Source of the DNA: Mangifera indica
Lineage: Eukaryota; Streptophyta; Magnoliopsida; Sapindales; Anacardiaceae
Assembly: GCF_011075055.1 (NCBI RefSeq)
Contig: NC_058138.1
Coordinates: 21,178,928-21,242,927, forward strand
Length of the DNA stretch: 64,000 nt
Reading direction: 5' to 3'
Translations under genes and position numbers: made by a program
Shown here: piece by piece, positions 23,158-34,926 of the stretch
Numbering within the stretch: position 1 is the stretch's first letter
How the letters are laid out: the number at the start of each line of letters is the position of its first letter
Notes under the pieces: generated by a model
What the model was told of the DNA's origin: nothing
Databases searched by the model: none
Seen by the model: the letters and a program-made list of their open reading frames with translations, nothing else

Positions 23158-25130
23158 TAACCCAAGGAAAATATTTTTTGTAAGTGTGAAACTTATGATA
23201 CATTTTGGATTGCTTATGGCATTGTCTACAGAACTTGAAAAAAAATTAAAAAGAGAGAGAGAGAAAGAAAGGAAAGTGGGTTCATGTTTATTTTATAGTA
23301 TGATTGAACTAGATTAAGATATTATATTAGAATTTAAGATTTAAAGTGTTTTTTTTAATGCATTTGATTTTTAGTGTGTTTTTACATAAGTAATTAAAAA
23401 CATTTTTGTGAGAAGTATTTGATAAATTTAATTAAGATAAAGCAATGTTTGATCAATGATTCTTTAACGTGTGCTTTATGTAAATACATAATAATGTCTT
23501 CGAGAGAAGTATTAAATAAATTTAACTCTAGATAGAAAATAATTTGATCAATGTTTTTTAATGTGTTTCTTAAATACTTAAATCGTCTTGAGAGAAGTAT
23601 GCAATAAATTCATTTTTCACATTTATATATTCTTAAAAAATTCTTCTATTTTAAAGAACTACAAAACACCTAAAGATTCATAAAACTATTTTTTTGGGAA
23701 AAAAATAAAGCAAAGAGACTTGAAATGGGCCAGTTATGGGGTTCAAGAATTGGAGCTTTGACCAAAATTGTAACTAAAATCCGGGTGGGATTTCGGGGCT
23801 GAATCCTTTGAAAGCTTCACCTACTCTGCTTTTGTCGTTTTTGTTCCTTGTACACTCGCATTTTAATAATATGATAATACATAAATATCAATGTCATCCA
23901 CAAAGTTTTGAATTTATCATTCCCACCCACAAAAGCTTCTAGAACACAGTGGTATCCTATTTTAGAAGAAAGCCTTTAATTATATTATTGTTAGGAAAAA
24001 GGTTGAATTTTATCACATAACTCTACGTCTAGCTAATTAAGATATGGCATTACCAACATGAAACAATTAACAATGAAACTAAATTTCTAATTGAGCAAGT
24101 AAACATTTAATTAGCTTCAAATTATTAGCTTAAGTAATATCACTTCGCTGAAATGAATTTAGACATTGAAAGTATACTCTAGGAGTCCCTTTTGATCAAT
24201 TAGTATTTCCAGTTTTATATATATATAGATAGATAGATAGATAGATAATGTAGAAAGAACTATAATTGTGGGGAAGACTGAGATCAGAGAAAAGGATCTT
24301 TACAGAAAAATTTTAGTTAGAACAGTAATCACATCAACTTGAACATGCATTTGTAGTCATAAGAGTTTAAAAAAAAACGGTTGGACAATTGATCACCAAT
24401 GACTTCTAGTTAGGATTTTTCCCAAATGGTCACATTCATGGTGAAGCTGGACCACCATTTGATTAGTATACGTTACATTAGAGTCATACTTAGATCCCTT
24501 TATCTGTTTATGTTAAAGAAACATCCAAAATAGGAGTCTTACCCTACAGAAGTTCAATTTCAAATTAACAGATCCTTAAAATATCGAAGATAAAAGCACT
24601 TTCTTCAAATTAATGGGGTCATACACCTTTACAGATTGCAACTCTATTAAACTATATATTCTGCATGTTAATGTATACTGTTTTGCGTCCAAGAATTGAA
24701 CAAGTTGTAACCACTATGGTAATTAAAAATAATATTATAAATTACAGTGCCCACTTATAACGGTCTGACTGAAAAGTGAAAATAGGGAATGGATGGAAGT
24801 TATGGAACAACTTTGGAGAAAAAGATTCAATGAACATGCGATACATCAAGCTAGTCAGGATATGGTTTTGTGGAATTCATAAAAGTTCTTCCCCACTAAT
24901 AACTTTCAAGATTTTAATTAATTCTTTTCCATATAATAAGACACAGTAAAATTGCTTTATTTATATATACTGCCCTCAGAAGTAAGCAAAAATAGATGAA
25001 AACTCTAAATTTGATGAAATGCAATGATCAAATTAACATTATTGATTAGTATGTCAGGCCAAAATTTTGTTCTTTTGACTCTGTCATCGAGTAGACATGT
25101 ATAAATTTGTTTAACTAACACACATCTGTT

Positions 25131-25316
25131 CACAATATATAATTCTAGATTTGTGTCCCGTTCAAGGACCTGGTGTCAGCATGCAGCTGCCAAGAGTTTC
25201 CATGGTTTTCTTTGTAGACTTCACAATATATAATTCTGGATTTGTGTCTCCTTCAAGGATCTGGTTGTCGGCATGCAGCTGCCAAGAGTTTTTCATGGTT
25301 TTCTTGGTAGACTTAG
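25131..25316. repeat. 91-bp tandem duplication
   Basis: Two units, 25131-25221 and 25222-about 25316, both beginning CACAATATATAATTCT and sharing GCATGCAGCTGCCAAGAG. They differ at about ten positions, so the duplication is not new. No hairpin typical of a microRNA precursor was found. Confidence 0.85.
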
Positions 25317-28284
25317 CTTTAGGAGAATTGCGCAACAATTTCAGTAGAAATACAAACAAACTAAACATGAAAAATGTAGTTGTCAGCTTAATTGTTTAGA
25401 AAATGTAGAAATGCGGCCTTCAACATAGAGAACAAAACTTTAGATGATGGTTCAACTAAATAAAGATGAGATAAACACACAACTTCACTAGAGAGTTAGG
25501 TCAAATGGCACCTAATCCATCGGATGAAGACAACGTGTACTCCACGGCAAGCGCATGCGTAGAATAATATTTTTTGACGAGGACTTGTAAAAAGAAAACG
25601 CACCCTCATATTTCCACTGTTGATGCATGATTCCTCATTTTTTATTTAAAAAAATATAAGTCTGCTTTTAAATTAGACAACAACTTAGGCTTTATTGGTG
25701 GTCCGCATTTTCTTAATGCTGATTTTGCGGATTCCTTTTCAAAGTAATATAGTTAATTTGTTGTTAGACTTTACAGATAGCTTGAGCTTTGGATATGTTG
25801 GTTAAATCCACAATTAGAGAGACAAAGATGCCAAGAAAAGGAGAAGCTATTTGTTCTTATTCAATTAATTAATATGCAATTGGGAATAAAATATTAGGGC
25901 TGAGGTGGGCTCCATTTCTCTTTACCAGTAGAATGTTGTATGCAAGTAACTAGACAGTAATTATATATTAGGAATACATTAACAAAGTCATGTGAATCCA
26001 TGTGAAGGGGGTCCTTTATGTTGCTAAAACTCTTGATCCTTTGAGTGTCAATTTGATCTTAGCCATAAAATCATGTTAAAGGCCTTTTCTAACCATATTA
26101 TTATATTAATTTTGTATGATAATTATTGTAGTGTAATCATCATCCCACAAGGTCATTAATTTAAATTACATTGTTGATTGATTATTTTATGTTTTAGAAT
26201 CTCATATCTTAAAAGACATTTATATGGCCCCAAACTTGCATGATTAGAAAAAACATATTCCCATTATTAAATTAACTTCATGTTTTATTGTGAATGCAAG
26301 TCATTAATTTTTGGCATCCCATCATAACAAAATCATTTGCATTGACTATCTTTAAGATTTGGATAAATTAATGTAATTAATATGTTCAGGACTAAACTCA
26401 GGATGTGCAAATCTGTGGTGATTCCACTCTGAGAGGTTGAAATTGCAATGTCACTTGAGAGGTAAAATGAATTGGAAACTCTACACTACTTGCATATGTA
26501 AGATGTCTGGATGCACTTTAGATTGATGCTTTGGCCTCAAAATGCAACCTCAAGGCAATGAGAAAGTGCATAAAAGCATCTTAAGAAGGTAGCCTGACCA
26601 AGCAAGAATAACACCCTTTAATAATGGCTACTATGTTGAATTTTTAAGGTCTAAATAATTGACTATATATCACTCTGCTATCTTGATCTTTTTCATTTGT
26701 AATGTTCTCCCTTCCTGATTATTCTTGTATTCATATTTACGAAATTTATGATTCTGCAAGTAATGTTAGAAGTGGTTAAATACAAATATATCTATGCTTA
26801 TGAATTTAGTTATGGTCCCAGTTTGACTTTAAAATATATTTGTTTCAATTCATTTAGATATTAAAAGAACAACATTGGAAAGCATATATTTCTATATACT
26901 AATTTAGTGGATCATAATCCTAGTTTCTTGCCCATTATGCAAGTAACATGCACCTATTCTTTCAAAAGCTGAATGCATATTGAGCAAAAGTACCAGAATT
27001 GAAAGATCTAAAGGGAAGAGCTAGAAACAAACAGCTTGAAAACATTTCTGAGATTCGAGGTTTAGGGTTTAGGGTTTAACTTGATTAACCGGTTCAAACT
27101 TGGAAGAGAGATGGCTCATTCTTAAAATGTTATTCCAAAAAGGCTATTCACCTGGTCCTCTTTATAAGCAAGAGTCACATTTTAAGTGCTTGAAACGTGA
27201 ATATTTGTGCTTCTTTTTGATAACTTTGGAGCTTCTCCACGTTAAAGTTTTCTTTTCACCATATCTTTATCCTTATTTGAAAATGAGTTTGTAATCTTAA
27301 ACCAGTTCCTCCTCTACTGCGTTTAAGAATCCATTTGTATCCCAAAATGGAAATTGGAATTGAAACCCAATTTATTTTACACATGGATGGCTTGATTTAC
27401 ATAAATGTACGTATCTCAAGGTTCAATTTATTGCTATCCAAAGTCAATGTGGGGTTAAAGATTTTCATTTTCATTACTAAAGAGAGAAATTACAAGGCTT
27501 CCAACTAACTGATTAGCTCCAGTTCATTCTAATTAATCTGTCATTAAAAAATATATGGAGATTATCAAATTATTATAAGCTTGATATGCAAAAGTAATTT
27601 CCATATTCTGCCACCATATGCATCCAGTTGTGTACTCAGTTAAGATCTAGATGATACGTAATTATACGATCGAATGATTTTTAATTAAAAATAAAATAAT
27701 ACTCGATTAAAAGTTAAATAAATTGTTGACTCTTATATTGAGTTCAATTGGTTATTAGTTGGGTTGTATCATTGCTACGTATGTGTTTATATTTAGAGTA
27801 CAATTTCATGGGTTGTTAACATAACAACAAATTTTATAAAAGGTGACAAAAATTTTCATTTCAAGAAATCAAAAATTCATTATTGAGAATGAAAAAACAT
27901 TCTTAAATGTAAAAAAAAGTCGTTTTTAAAAGTAAAATATTTCGTCTCTTAATTGAATATTTGTTGTGGTGTAAGCATATCTAAAATTTCAATTTTCGAG
28001 TATCTTTTGGATATAAGCTTTTGTCATATATTAAATAATCACTATATTTTATTTATATATCTTTAAAAAAAAAAAATTTAACACCATGAATGTGACATCT
28101 CTTTTTTTTTTTGGCAAATCTCGTTGGCTTGAGTTTTTAATCATTATAACTAGCTAGGCAACGGGGGTTAAAACATTTTCCAACCTAAAATCTAATTCTA
28201 TTAAAACAAAACTAATGTTACCGGAGTAAAATAATAGTTTTTCTATACAAAAAATTTGAAAAATATTTCTTTTAATAACAATAT

Positions 28285-28430
28285 TATGAATACACACTTT
28301 TAGTATATAATTAGATATATAAATGATGTATTATTATGTGATTGAGTGTTACTTTACTTTTATTTAAAATTATCCGATCACATGATGACTTATCGTCTGT
28401 ATATAAAAAATATACTTTTAAATATCTCAC
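28285..28430. repeat. dispersed inverted-repeat element (family 1)
   Basis: Left arm TATTATGTGATTGAGTGTTA, right arm ATCCGATCACATGATGACTT, with a shared A+T centre. The arms are imperfect reverse complements. Confidence 0.55.
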
Positions 28431-28918
28431 TTTAACATTTTATATGTAACAATTTAATTTTTTATAAGCTTGAAAGTATCCAATTTAAGTTTGGAAACTA
28501 TAGTTATCACTTTTTTACTATAATCTCACCATTGCCTCCACTTTCACACCAGTTCCTCTAATTGTTGCTCACAATCAAATGGGGCATCCTATCCGACCCG
28601 CAAAGCAACTTTTATTTCCTATAGTTATTGAATCTTCATTTTGTTTTATCCATAGTAGTTTCAATGGCCAATGTTGACACACAGTCAGGGGTGTAGAGTT
28701 TCAACAAAAGATTTAAGCTTTTTATCTATTGTTTCTCGTATTTTACAAACTATGTTGATTTCTTACATAGAGTTGACATTGATGTCAGTTGCAATTGGGA
28801 GCAAGGTGGAGAGGACGTTGGAGGAGAGAAACAAATCAACATAGAAGGCCTGAAGCAACTAAAGAAAAGGATTTTGATCTACTTCCAACCAAGCATTCGA
28901 GAGAGCGAGAGGTAAGAG

Positions 28919-28961
28919 ATAGTGGGTGTAAGAGAGATAGTGGGTGTAAGAGAGAGAGTGG
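28919..28961. repeat. 18-bp minisatellite
   Basis: About 2.3 units of AGTGGGTGTAAGAGAGAT in tandem. Confidence 0.8.
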
Positions 28962-29779
28962 GTTGCGCGGGGTTGAGATTGTGAGGTGGTTTGCTAGGAT
29001 AAGGAGGAGGCAACTCAATAGCAACAGTAGTAATGGTGGAGACTGACCAAACCTTTTGAATTGTTGGCCAAACAAGAAAGGGTGAAAAAGGGATATTAAT
29101 GTAAATTTAATATATAAAAAAAATTTTAAATTTTGTTAATTTAGAGTGATATAATAATTTTAAAAAGTGAAATAGTTAAAAAGATAATAATTTAACTTTT
29201 TGACGCTATATATGAATCTTTTAAATTTTTATGATTAATCTACGAATGAAAATATGTAACTTATGTAATTAGAACACGGAAAATGTTTTAAAGTCAAATT
29301 TTAACCGAGAAAAACGACAATCCCCTTACTCTAAAATATGGAAACAAATTAATTAAAATAAATAATATTATGTCAAGTAGCATAAGAATTGAAGATGATT
29401 AAGGCTATAACAAGAGGAAAGATCTTATTTCTTTCATATATTTCATGTTGCAAGCCCTGAAATTAATATATAAGAGTACGCAGTATGGTCTTCATTTAAA
29501 CTTAATTATCAGTAAAATATGATCAAGAAATGATCATGAGAAGATCCAAAATTTTCAGATTAACTGTAAATTGAAGCACCCTTTGATGCGTTGCAGAATT
29601 AGATAGAAGAAGAATTAAGAAGCAACTAATTACAAAAATATAGACTTGAAATTCCATTAATTAATTTATTATCTGTAACTACTTAATTTGTCTCCTCATA
29701 CATGCCATGCCATGCCAATACAACCTAACTATCTAAAACTCTTGAACTTTATTTTTCACCTTCTTCTTCTCATCTCTAA

Positions 29780-30619
29780 TTATGCAAAAGGTGGCCGCCC
29801 ATGAGCCCAACCATAAGCTTCATGGCTCAGCTGCCCTCCGTTAGGCAACAAGTTTGGCGGCAGATTGTTATAAACCGGCAATCCTGAAGGGTCACCCAAG
29901 CCGCCACCGTTCCCGGTACCTAGTGGCCCCTGCGGCCCACCACCGCCTCCTTCTTCTTCCTCCTCCTCCAGAGGCAGCCTCTCATATGTGGCATTTGAGA
30001 AGGTTGCCGCTATCACCATCACCGGGCCTGCCGCCACCAGTGACCCCACCACAGTGCCTCCCACAACCTGGCCCTGCCCGCCGGCTAAGTAGATAGTCAG
30101 CCCGGTTGACCCGGGAGGTGCTGGACCGGGCAAAAATGCTCCAGTTAGGGATAGTATCTCAAACCTACCGTGAATTGCCATGACTGCACCGGGGTCAGAC
30201 GGCTGCCGGAGGGTTACATTGGTGACGGTGCCGCTTCCACTGAGTACACACACGCCTCTCTGTCTCCTTCTAGCGAAATTAGCTAGGGTTTCTGCAACGT
30301 CAGAGCCGTTTGCTATTTCCATTACGTGACTTTTGAGTGCATTAGGGCTATCCCTTGTAACGAATATGGGAGGCTTGGGTTTGTTCTTGGAGCCCGGTGG
30401 ACGACCTCTAGGGCGGCGCGTGGAGACTTCAATGGCTCCCTCTTTAGGCTCATCACTGTTCTCTCTTTCATCTTCTTCGTCGCCGCCACCATTTCCACTT
30501 TCTTCATTATTGTTGCCCATGGAGATACCCAGATCTGGCCTTTTCATGGGAGATGACGAGGTAGCTGATGTGTCCATTCCAGGTAGACCCACCTGCCCGG
30601 CCCACCACCGGTTCGCCAT
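29780..30619 (-). CDS. AHL: type I AT-hook nuclear-localized (AHL) protein, intronless
   Basis: One open frame of 279 residues, the normal length and structure for clade A AHL genes. Single AT-hook [17 protein letters not shown] with the core at 71-75, followed by a PPC/DUF296 domain (about 86-215) with the type I signature [19 protein letters not shown] at 141-159. These proteins form homo- and hetero-trimers on AT-rich DNA and repress growth programmes such as hypocotyl and petiole elongation. Residues 45-60 are acidic. After the PPC domain comes a glutamate run (about 218-223) and glycine run, encoded by an unstable-looking trinucleotide tract near 29940-29975. The C-terminus HGRPPF is typical of the AHL19-24-like group. 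The start is the only early ATG, with the conserved opening MANRWW. The exact orthologue cannot be assigned. Confidence 0.92.
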   Translation of the reverse strand: MANRWWAGQVGLPGMDTSATSSSPMKRPDLGISMGNNNEESGNGGGDEEDERENSDEPKEGAIEVSTRRPRGRPPGSKNKPKPPIFVTRDSPNALKSHVMEIANGSDVAETLANFARRRQRGVCVLSGSGTVTNVTLRQPSDPGAVMAIHGRFEILSLTGAFLPGPAPPGSTGLTIYLAGGQGQVVGGTVVGSLVAAGPVMVIAATFSNATYERLPLEEEEEEGGGGGPQGPLGTGNGGGLGDPSGLPVYNNLPPNLLPNGGQLSHEAYGWAHGRPPFA

Positions 30620-32323
30620 GACTGTAAAACAACAAGCACAACAAGAAAAATGAAGACGATGATTTCTAACTCCTAGGTTTTAGATCTTATTTGACCTCAA
30701 GATGAACATAAAACTATCCATATATATAAACATAAAGTACTTGAGGTGGATATGAATAAACCAAATAAGGAAGCCTTCAAGAAAGAATTTAAACTGAAAA
30801 AGAGAAAAGATGGAAGAGAACAACACACTTTAGAAAAGCTTGAGGAGGGAGAACAAAGCGTAAAGAGAATAGAGGAGTCAGAAAGAAAGAGGAAGATATG
30901 AAGAAGAAAACATCTAGTTAACAAAGAATCTAGAGATCAGAGTATAACTCTCTCAAAAGTTTGATGGGGTTTTCTGAGTAGAATGCATAAACAAATAATA
31001 TATAAATTTGTCAATGAATATTATTATAATACACAGAGAGCAGAGATGAAGGTGGTGCTTGCAGATTAGGGCTAATGAGCGTGGGGTCGTGTGCGCGTGA
31101 GAAATTGGGGTGCACGTCCCGACATTAATATAACACCCGATGCTGAGGTTATATATTATTATATAAACAACTGAGAAATACTATGCTATGTTGCTGTCTT
31201 CTTCATCACTTAATCAACAATGTTGATTAATAATTAGACCAGTTTAATTTTAATTACCTTGTTAATTACACCAACACTGTAACGTTAATTACACCTCACT
31301 TCCATCATTACGTCCCATTTATCGTTACTGGTTTCGATAAAGGGTATTTGTAAATGATGAAATGCAAGACTAGTTCCCTTTCCAAGGTTGTAATTTAACT
31401 TGTGGAAAGCTTAGGGAAGGTGAAATGGATGAAGAAAGAAAGAAAAATATGGATAATCTATGGTCTTTGACATTGTACTACATATTATATAAAAATTATT
31501 GTCTATAATTGATATACAGGTGGGGGTTTAACAGGTGATTATCTAGCATGTTAAGGAGAATGTTCTTCTACAAGTAGCAAATTAATTATTCTTCAAAAAA
31601 TCTTCTCTTTTGGTTCTGCATTTCTACCTACATAGCATTAATTTTCCTTATTTTTTAGCTGTATAATATCAAGAACAAAAAAATAGAAAGGGTTTATCAA
31701 GAAAAAATATTATAATAAACAGAAACACAATTAATATTTACAACAGTTAAATAGGGTTTGTAGTTGAATTTCCTTAACAATTGGTTGATAATTAATCTGC
31801 CTTTGTTCATCCCCATTGTAGCTCGGAGCCCCACTGGTTTTTTTTGATCAGATGTTCAAGAATGTGAGGCGATTGTAAGAAAATAATAGGGCAATGGAGG
31901 GCGCAGATATTGACTAATAATAGAGAAAGACTGCCACAATAAGAACAAATTAAACGCACCATCTTTGCATTTTGCATTGACTCTTGCTTAATGAACTTAT
32001 ATTTAATTTTTTGCATTAGTATGTTTCAACTATTATATTAACCCTAGAAGAAGGAGTCCACCATACTTTCATGCTCATCTGTTTTCTCCCTAGATCCCAT
32101 CAATTAATTTCTTAATCAAGTAGAGCACAAGGAAAGCACATAAAACTAATTTAATCTTCTCAATTAATTAATTACTTTAAACCTTTTCTATATAAATAAT
32201 TAATTAGCACACCACCCAACAGCAAATCTGTAACAAAAATCAATTTAAATATGTTTTGCAATCTAAAAACCAGAAATTAGTTAGAAATTAACAACTTCGG
32301 AATAGTTATGTGGTTAATTGTAA

Positions 32324-32360
<37 letters not shown>

Positions 32361-33719
32361 TAATTCAATGTTTGATATACAGGGTGTGAAATGTCTTATT
32401 CAAATCAATATCTTCTATATTGACTTGTAGAATAAATAAGTAATTGTGGTAATGTTATTGTTTCTTTCAAGTCGTCGTCTCTTGTATAGAAGTGTTCAAG
32501 GATGGTGATTTTAATATTGAAATGATAGTTTTCACATCATTTCCGGCCATCTAGCTGATTAATTAATTAAGAGTAGTTGAGTCCTTGCTTGGAAGTCTAA
32601 TTTCGTTACCTTCTGGGTATATACCAACGCTTTTATTTTTTTCAACTAGGGATCTTTTTCGTATTGATTAGATGGATAAATACGAAGTACAATGATCGAA
32701 CTCACTTGTTTAGACAGATAAATTTAAAATATAGTAATCAGACATATAAACAATATGTCAAGTAAGTTAAAATTTTACAAGTGTGAAAGAAATTTAAATT
32801 CAAAATTTTTTTTTTTAAATTTTAATACTCTATCAATTTTGTTAACTCTTAAGGTCAATATATATCAATGTTAGTTTGTGTAACAAAAATTATTAATCTA
32901 TGAGCCTTAGTGATGGATGGATTCATAATGCCATTTTTTTTTTGGTCATATTAATGTCATTTTCTATGTGTTGGAATAGGTCATAATTCAATGGATTGAA
33001 TACGAATCTAAAAGCCAATTTGGTGTTCTGGGTGAATTATTTAAGTAAACATTATTAAATAATTGCTTGTTAGAGACTAATTGATCTTCAACTATAAGTT
33101 CAATTGTCATTGTTTCTTCTGCTAGTTCATACAAATATAATATGAAATTTATTGACCTTTTCTTTAACTCAAAGCGACTAAGTTACATACATGCATACAT
33201 ACATACATATATATATATATACCAAGTCATGGTTGATGACATAAGGAACAGTGGATTAAGATGGTCTACTTCTCAGGATAAATTAATATAATTGATACAG
33301 ATTAATTAATTGGCGTGTGCTGCTAAATGGATTCACCACTTGGCAATGAATTGTTATGGTGTTGGTGCTCATAATCTTCAATATAAGTGCCCCATTTTTT
33401 ATTACTTTGAGTCCAATCATTTTTTTGGAGTTAAACTAATTATATAAAACAGGTAAAATCTTAAATACAAAATGATCAGTTCTACAATTAGGTTAAAATT
33501 TTGATTTTGATATATTGTAAGTAAATTTTGAATTCATACTTCCTTGGGGCAAAGAAAAAATATGTTGATGTTCAAGTTTTGGATGGATTTCCAGTCTCAG
33601 CTTTAAATTTCCAAGTTCCAACACACAAAGTAGTTAATACACTTCTGGGAAAAGAGCATGGTTGAACCTTCAATGGTAGATTGTTGTTTTTTCAGAATCA
33701 AATTCTATACAATATAACG

Positions 33720-33860
33720 TGTGTATTTCTTAAGTACACAAATACATATATACTTATACGTGTTATCACATGATTGGGTGTTACTTTATTGTTAATTTAA
33801 AATACCTAATCATATAATGACACATATAAATATGTATATATTTATGTATTTAAAATAAAT
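33720..33860. repeat. dispersed inverted-repeat element (family 1)
   Basis: Left arm TTATCACATGATTGGGTGTT, right arm CCTAATCATATAATGACACA. Outer parts are TATATA-rich on both sides. Confidence 0.55.
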
Positions 33861-34047
33861 ATATATAGTTTTATTGTTAATTTAATTGGGTTAGTTCGTA
33901 AGAGATGATAATTATTATTATTGTTACTAACTGGAATACTTTATGAAAGGATAGAAGGCTTGAGTTTAATTTCTTAATTAAATGAATTTAATTAAATTTT
34001 TACAAATTTTGGAACTTCTAAATTAGTACTCTTTTCGTACATCAATT

Positions 34048-34420
34048 AGGGATGGATTCGAATCAAGTCAATTAAAACTCGAATTTTTAGTTAATTTGAA
34101 AGACCTAAACTTAAGCTTAAACTCCAACTTTGCAACTTTAACTTGATTTCAAGAGTTTGTTGATAATACTTCATTAAAACTCTTATTTTTCACTGATTTT
34201 AATTCTTTTTTTGATGAGTTTTTTCCTTTTTATTGATGACTTGTCATTTTCTCAACATCATTATTCTACATTCAAACTAATTCAAGTTTGTCATTTTAAA
34301 TTAAAATCAAACTTGAATTAATCTTCATTTGGATTTAATTTAATTTAAATTAATATTAGATTTAAATCAAATTAACTCAAACTCAATCGTGCTTGAGCTA
34401 TGAGAGGCTAAACTCGAGCT
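34048..34420. repeat. foldback element (family 2), diverged
   Basis: Starts AGGGATGGATTCGAATCAAG and continues with alternating AACTCGAA and AATTAA blocks; towards the right end the reverse-complement words TTTAAATCAAATTAACTCAA and AAACTCGAGCTCAA appear. The right border is unclear. Related copies lie at 42756 and 52545. Confidence 0.4.
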
Positions 34421-34643
34421 CAACCAAAAATAATTGACTTGTAAAAAATGGTGGTTCTCCCGTCTGAAAAAACAAGCACAAGCTATAAAATGTAGTTCTA
34501 TTTAAACCCAAGCCTTCTTCAATTGCTCCCAAAAACCAAATTACTAAATAAACTACACCTATTTTGTACGGGCCGAAACTTTTATAACTCTTGGTGGGCA
34601 TCTGGTAATCTAATTGTAGGCCCAAATCTTATACCTCCGCCCC

Positions 34644-34658
34644 GGGGGGGGGGGGGGG
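34644..34658 (+). repeat. homopolymer of 15 G
   Basis: An uninterrupted run of 15 G preceded by CCGCCCC and followed by TGTGTGGGGG. It lies about 270 bp upstream of the ATG at 34927 and can form a G-quadruplex. Its length may be a sequencing estimate. Confidence 0.9.
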
Positions 34659-34926
34659 TGTGTGGGGGATGAAGAGGAGTGGTGTTTGTGGTAATTTGTG
34701 ATTCACCACGCGGGGCTCGCGTATCGGGGGGTTTGTGAAATTTTCAACTACGCGTGATGTTTTCTGAAATATTCCAATTTGGAGGTTTTCTGCTATTTAC
34801 AGTTTACAGGACGCGAAGGTTCTTCTTTTCCTCTTTGCCAGTCTCCTCCGTTGTTCTTTCGGGCAGAAAACTTGAGCTTGTTTTGATTTGCAGGGTGAAA
34901 TCGAGTGGGAACTAGTTTTTGTGTGA

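Larger units (their letters stand above)
21924..23181. repeat. first copy of a ~1.2-kb duplicated segment
   Basis: Begins 19 bases after the methyltransferase stop and continues past an AT microsatellite. It matches 62855-64000 almost base for base. The few differences cluster at 22124-22245, apart from the microsatellite length. The first part is probably the 3' UTR of the methyltransferase gene. Confidence 0.93.
23182..29779. other. repeat-rich intergenic region
   Basis: 6.6 kb of AT-rich DNA with no recognisable gene. Contents noted: an ATAG tract at about 24225-24246, a 91-bp tandem duplication at 25131, a short telomere-like stretch of two TTTAGGG units at about 27060-27078, a family 1 inverted-repeat element near 28285-28430, and an 18-bp minisatellite at 28919. 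The purine-rich open frame at 28789-29046 resembles no protein I know and is probably not coding. Confidence 0.6.
30620..34926. other. intergenic: AHL promoter side and repeat-rich DNA
   Basis: 30620-31150 is the promoter/leader side of the minus-strand AHL gene. It has a GC-rich island at about 31078-31126 within AT-rich DNA. Beyond it: an ATT microsatellite at about 32325-32360, a family 1 inverted-repeat element at about 33720-33860, CATA/TA repeats near 33188-33222, a family 2 foldback element near 34048-34420, and a run of 15 G at 34644-34658. No gene was recognised. Confidence 0.6.

Noticed and set aside
22905..23203. Long open frames of alternating Y, I and H or T
   Set aside because: Artefacts of the TA/TG microsatellite.
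25131..25316. Possible microRNA precursor
   Set aside because: No long hairpin could be formed around the GCATGCAGCTGCC core, and it matches no conserved plant microRNA that I know.
27058..27079. Telomere-like TTTAGGG repeats
   Set aside because: Only about two and a half units, too short to infer a chromosome fusion or former telomere.
28789..29046. Basic, arginine-rich open frame
   Set aside because: Composition comes from GA-rich minisatellite DNA; no family resemblance.
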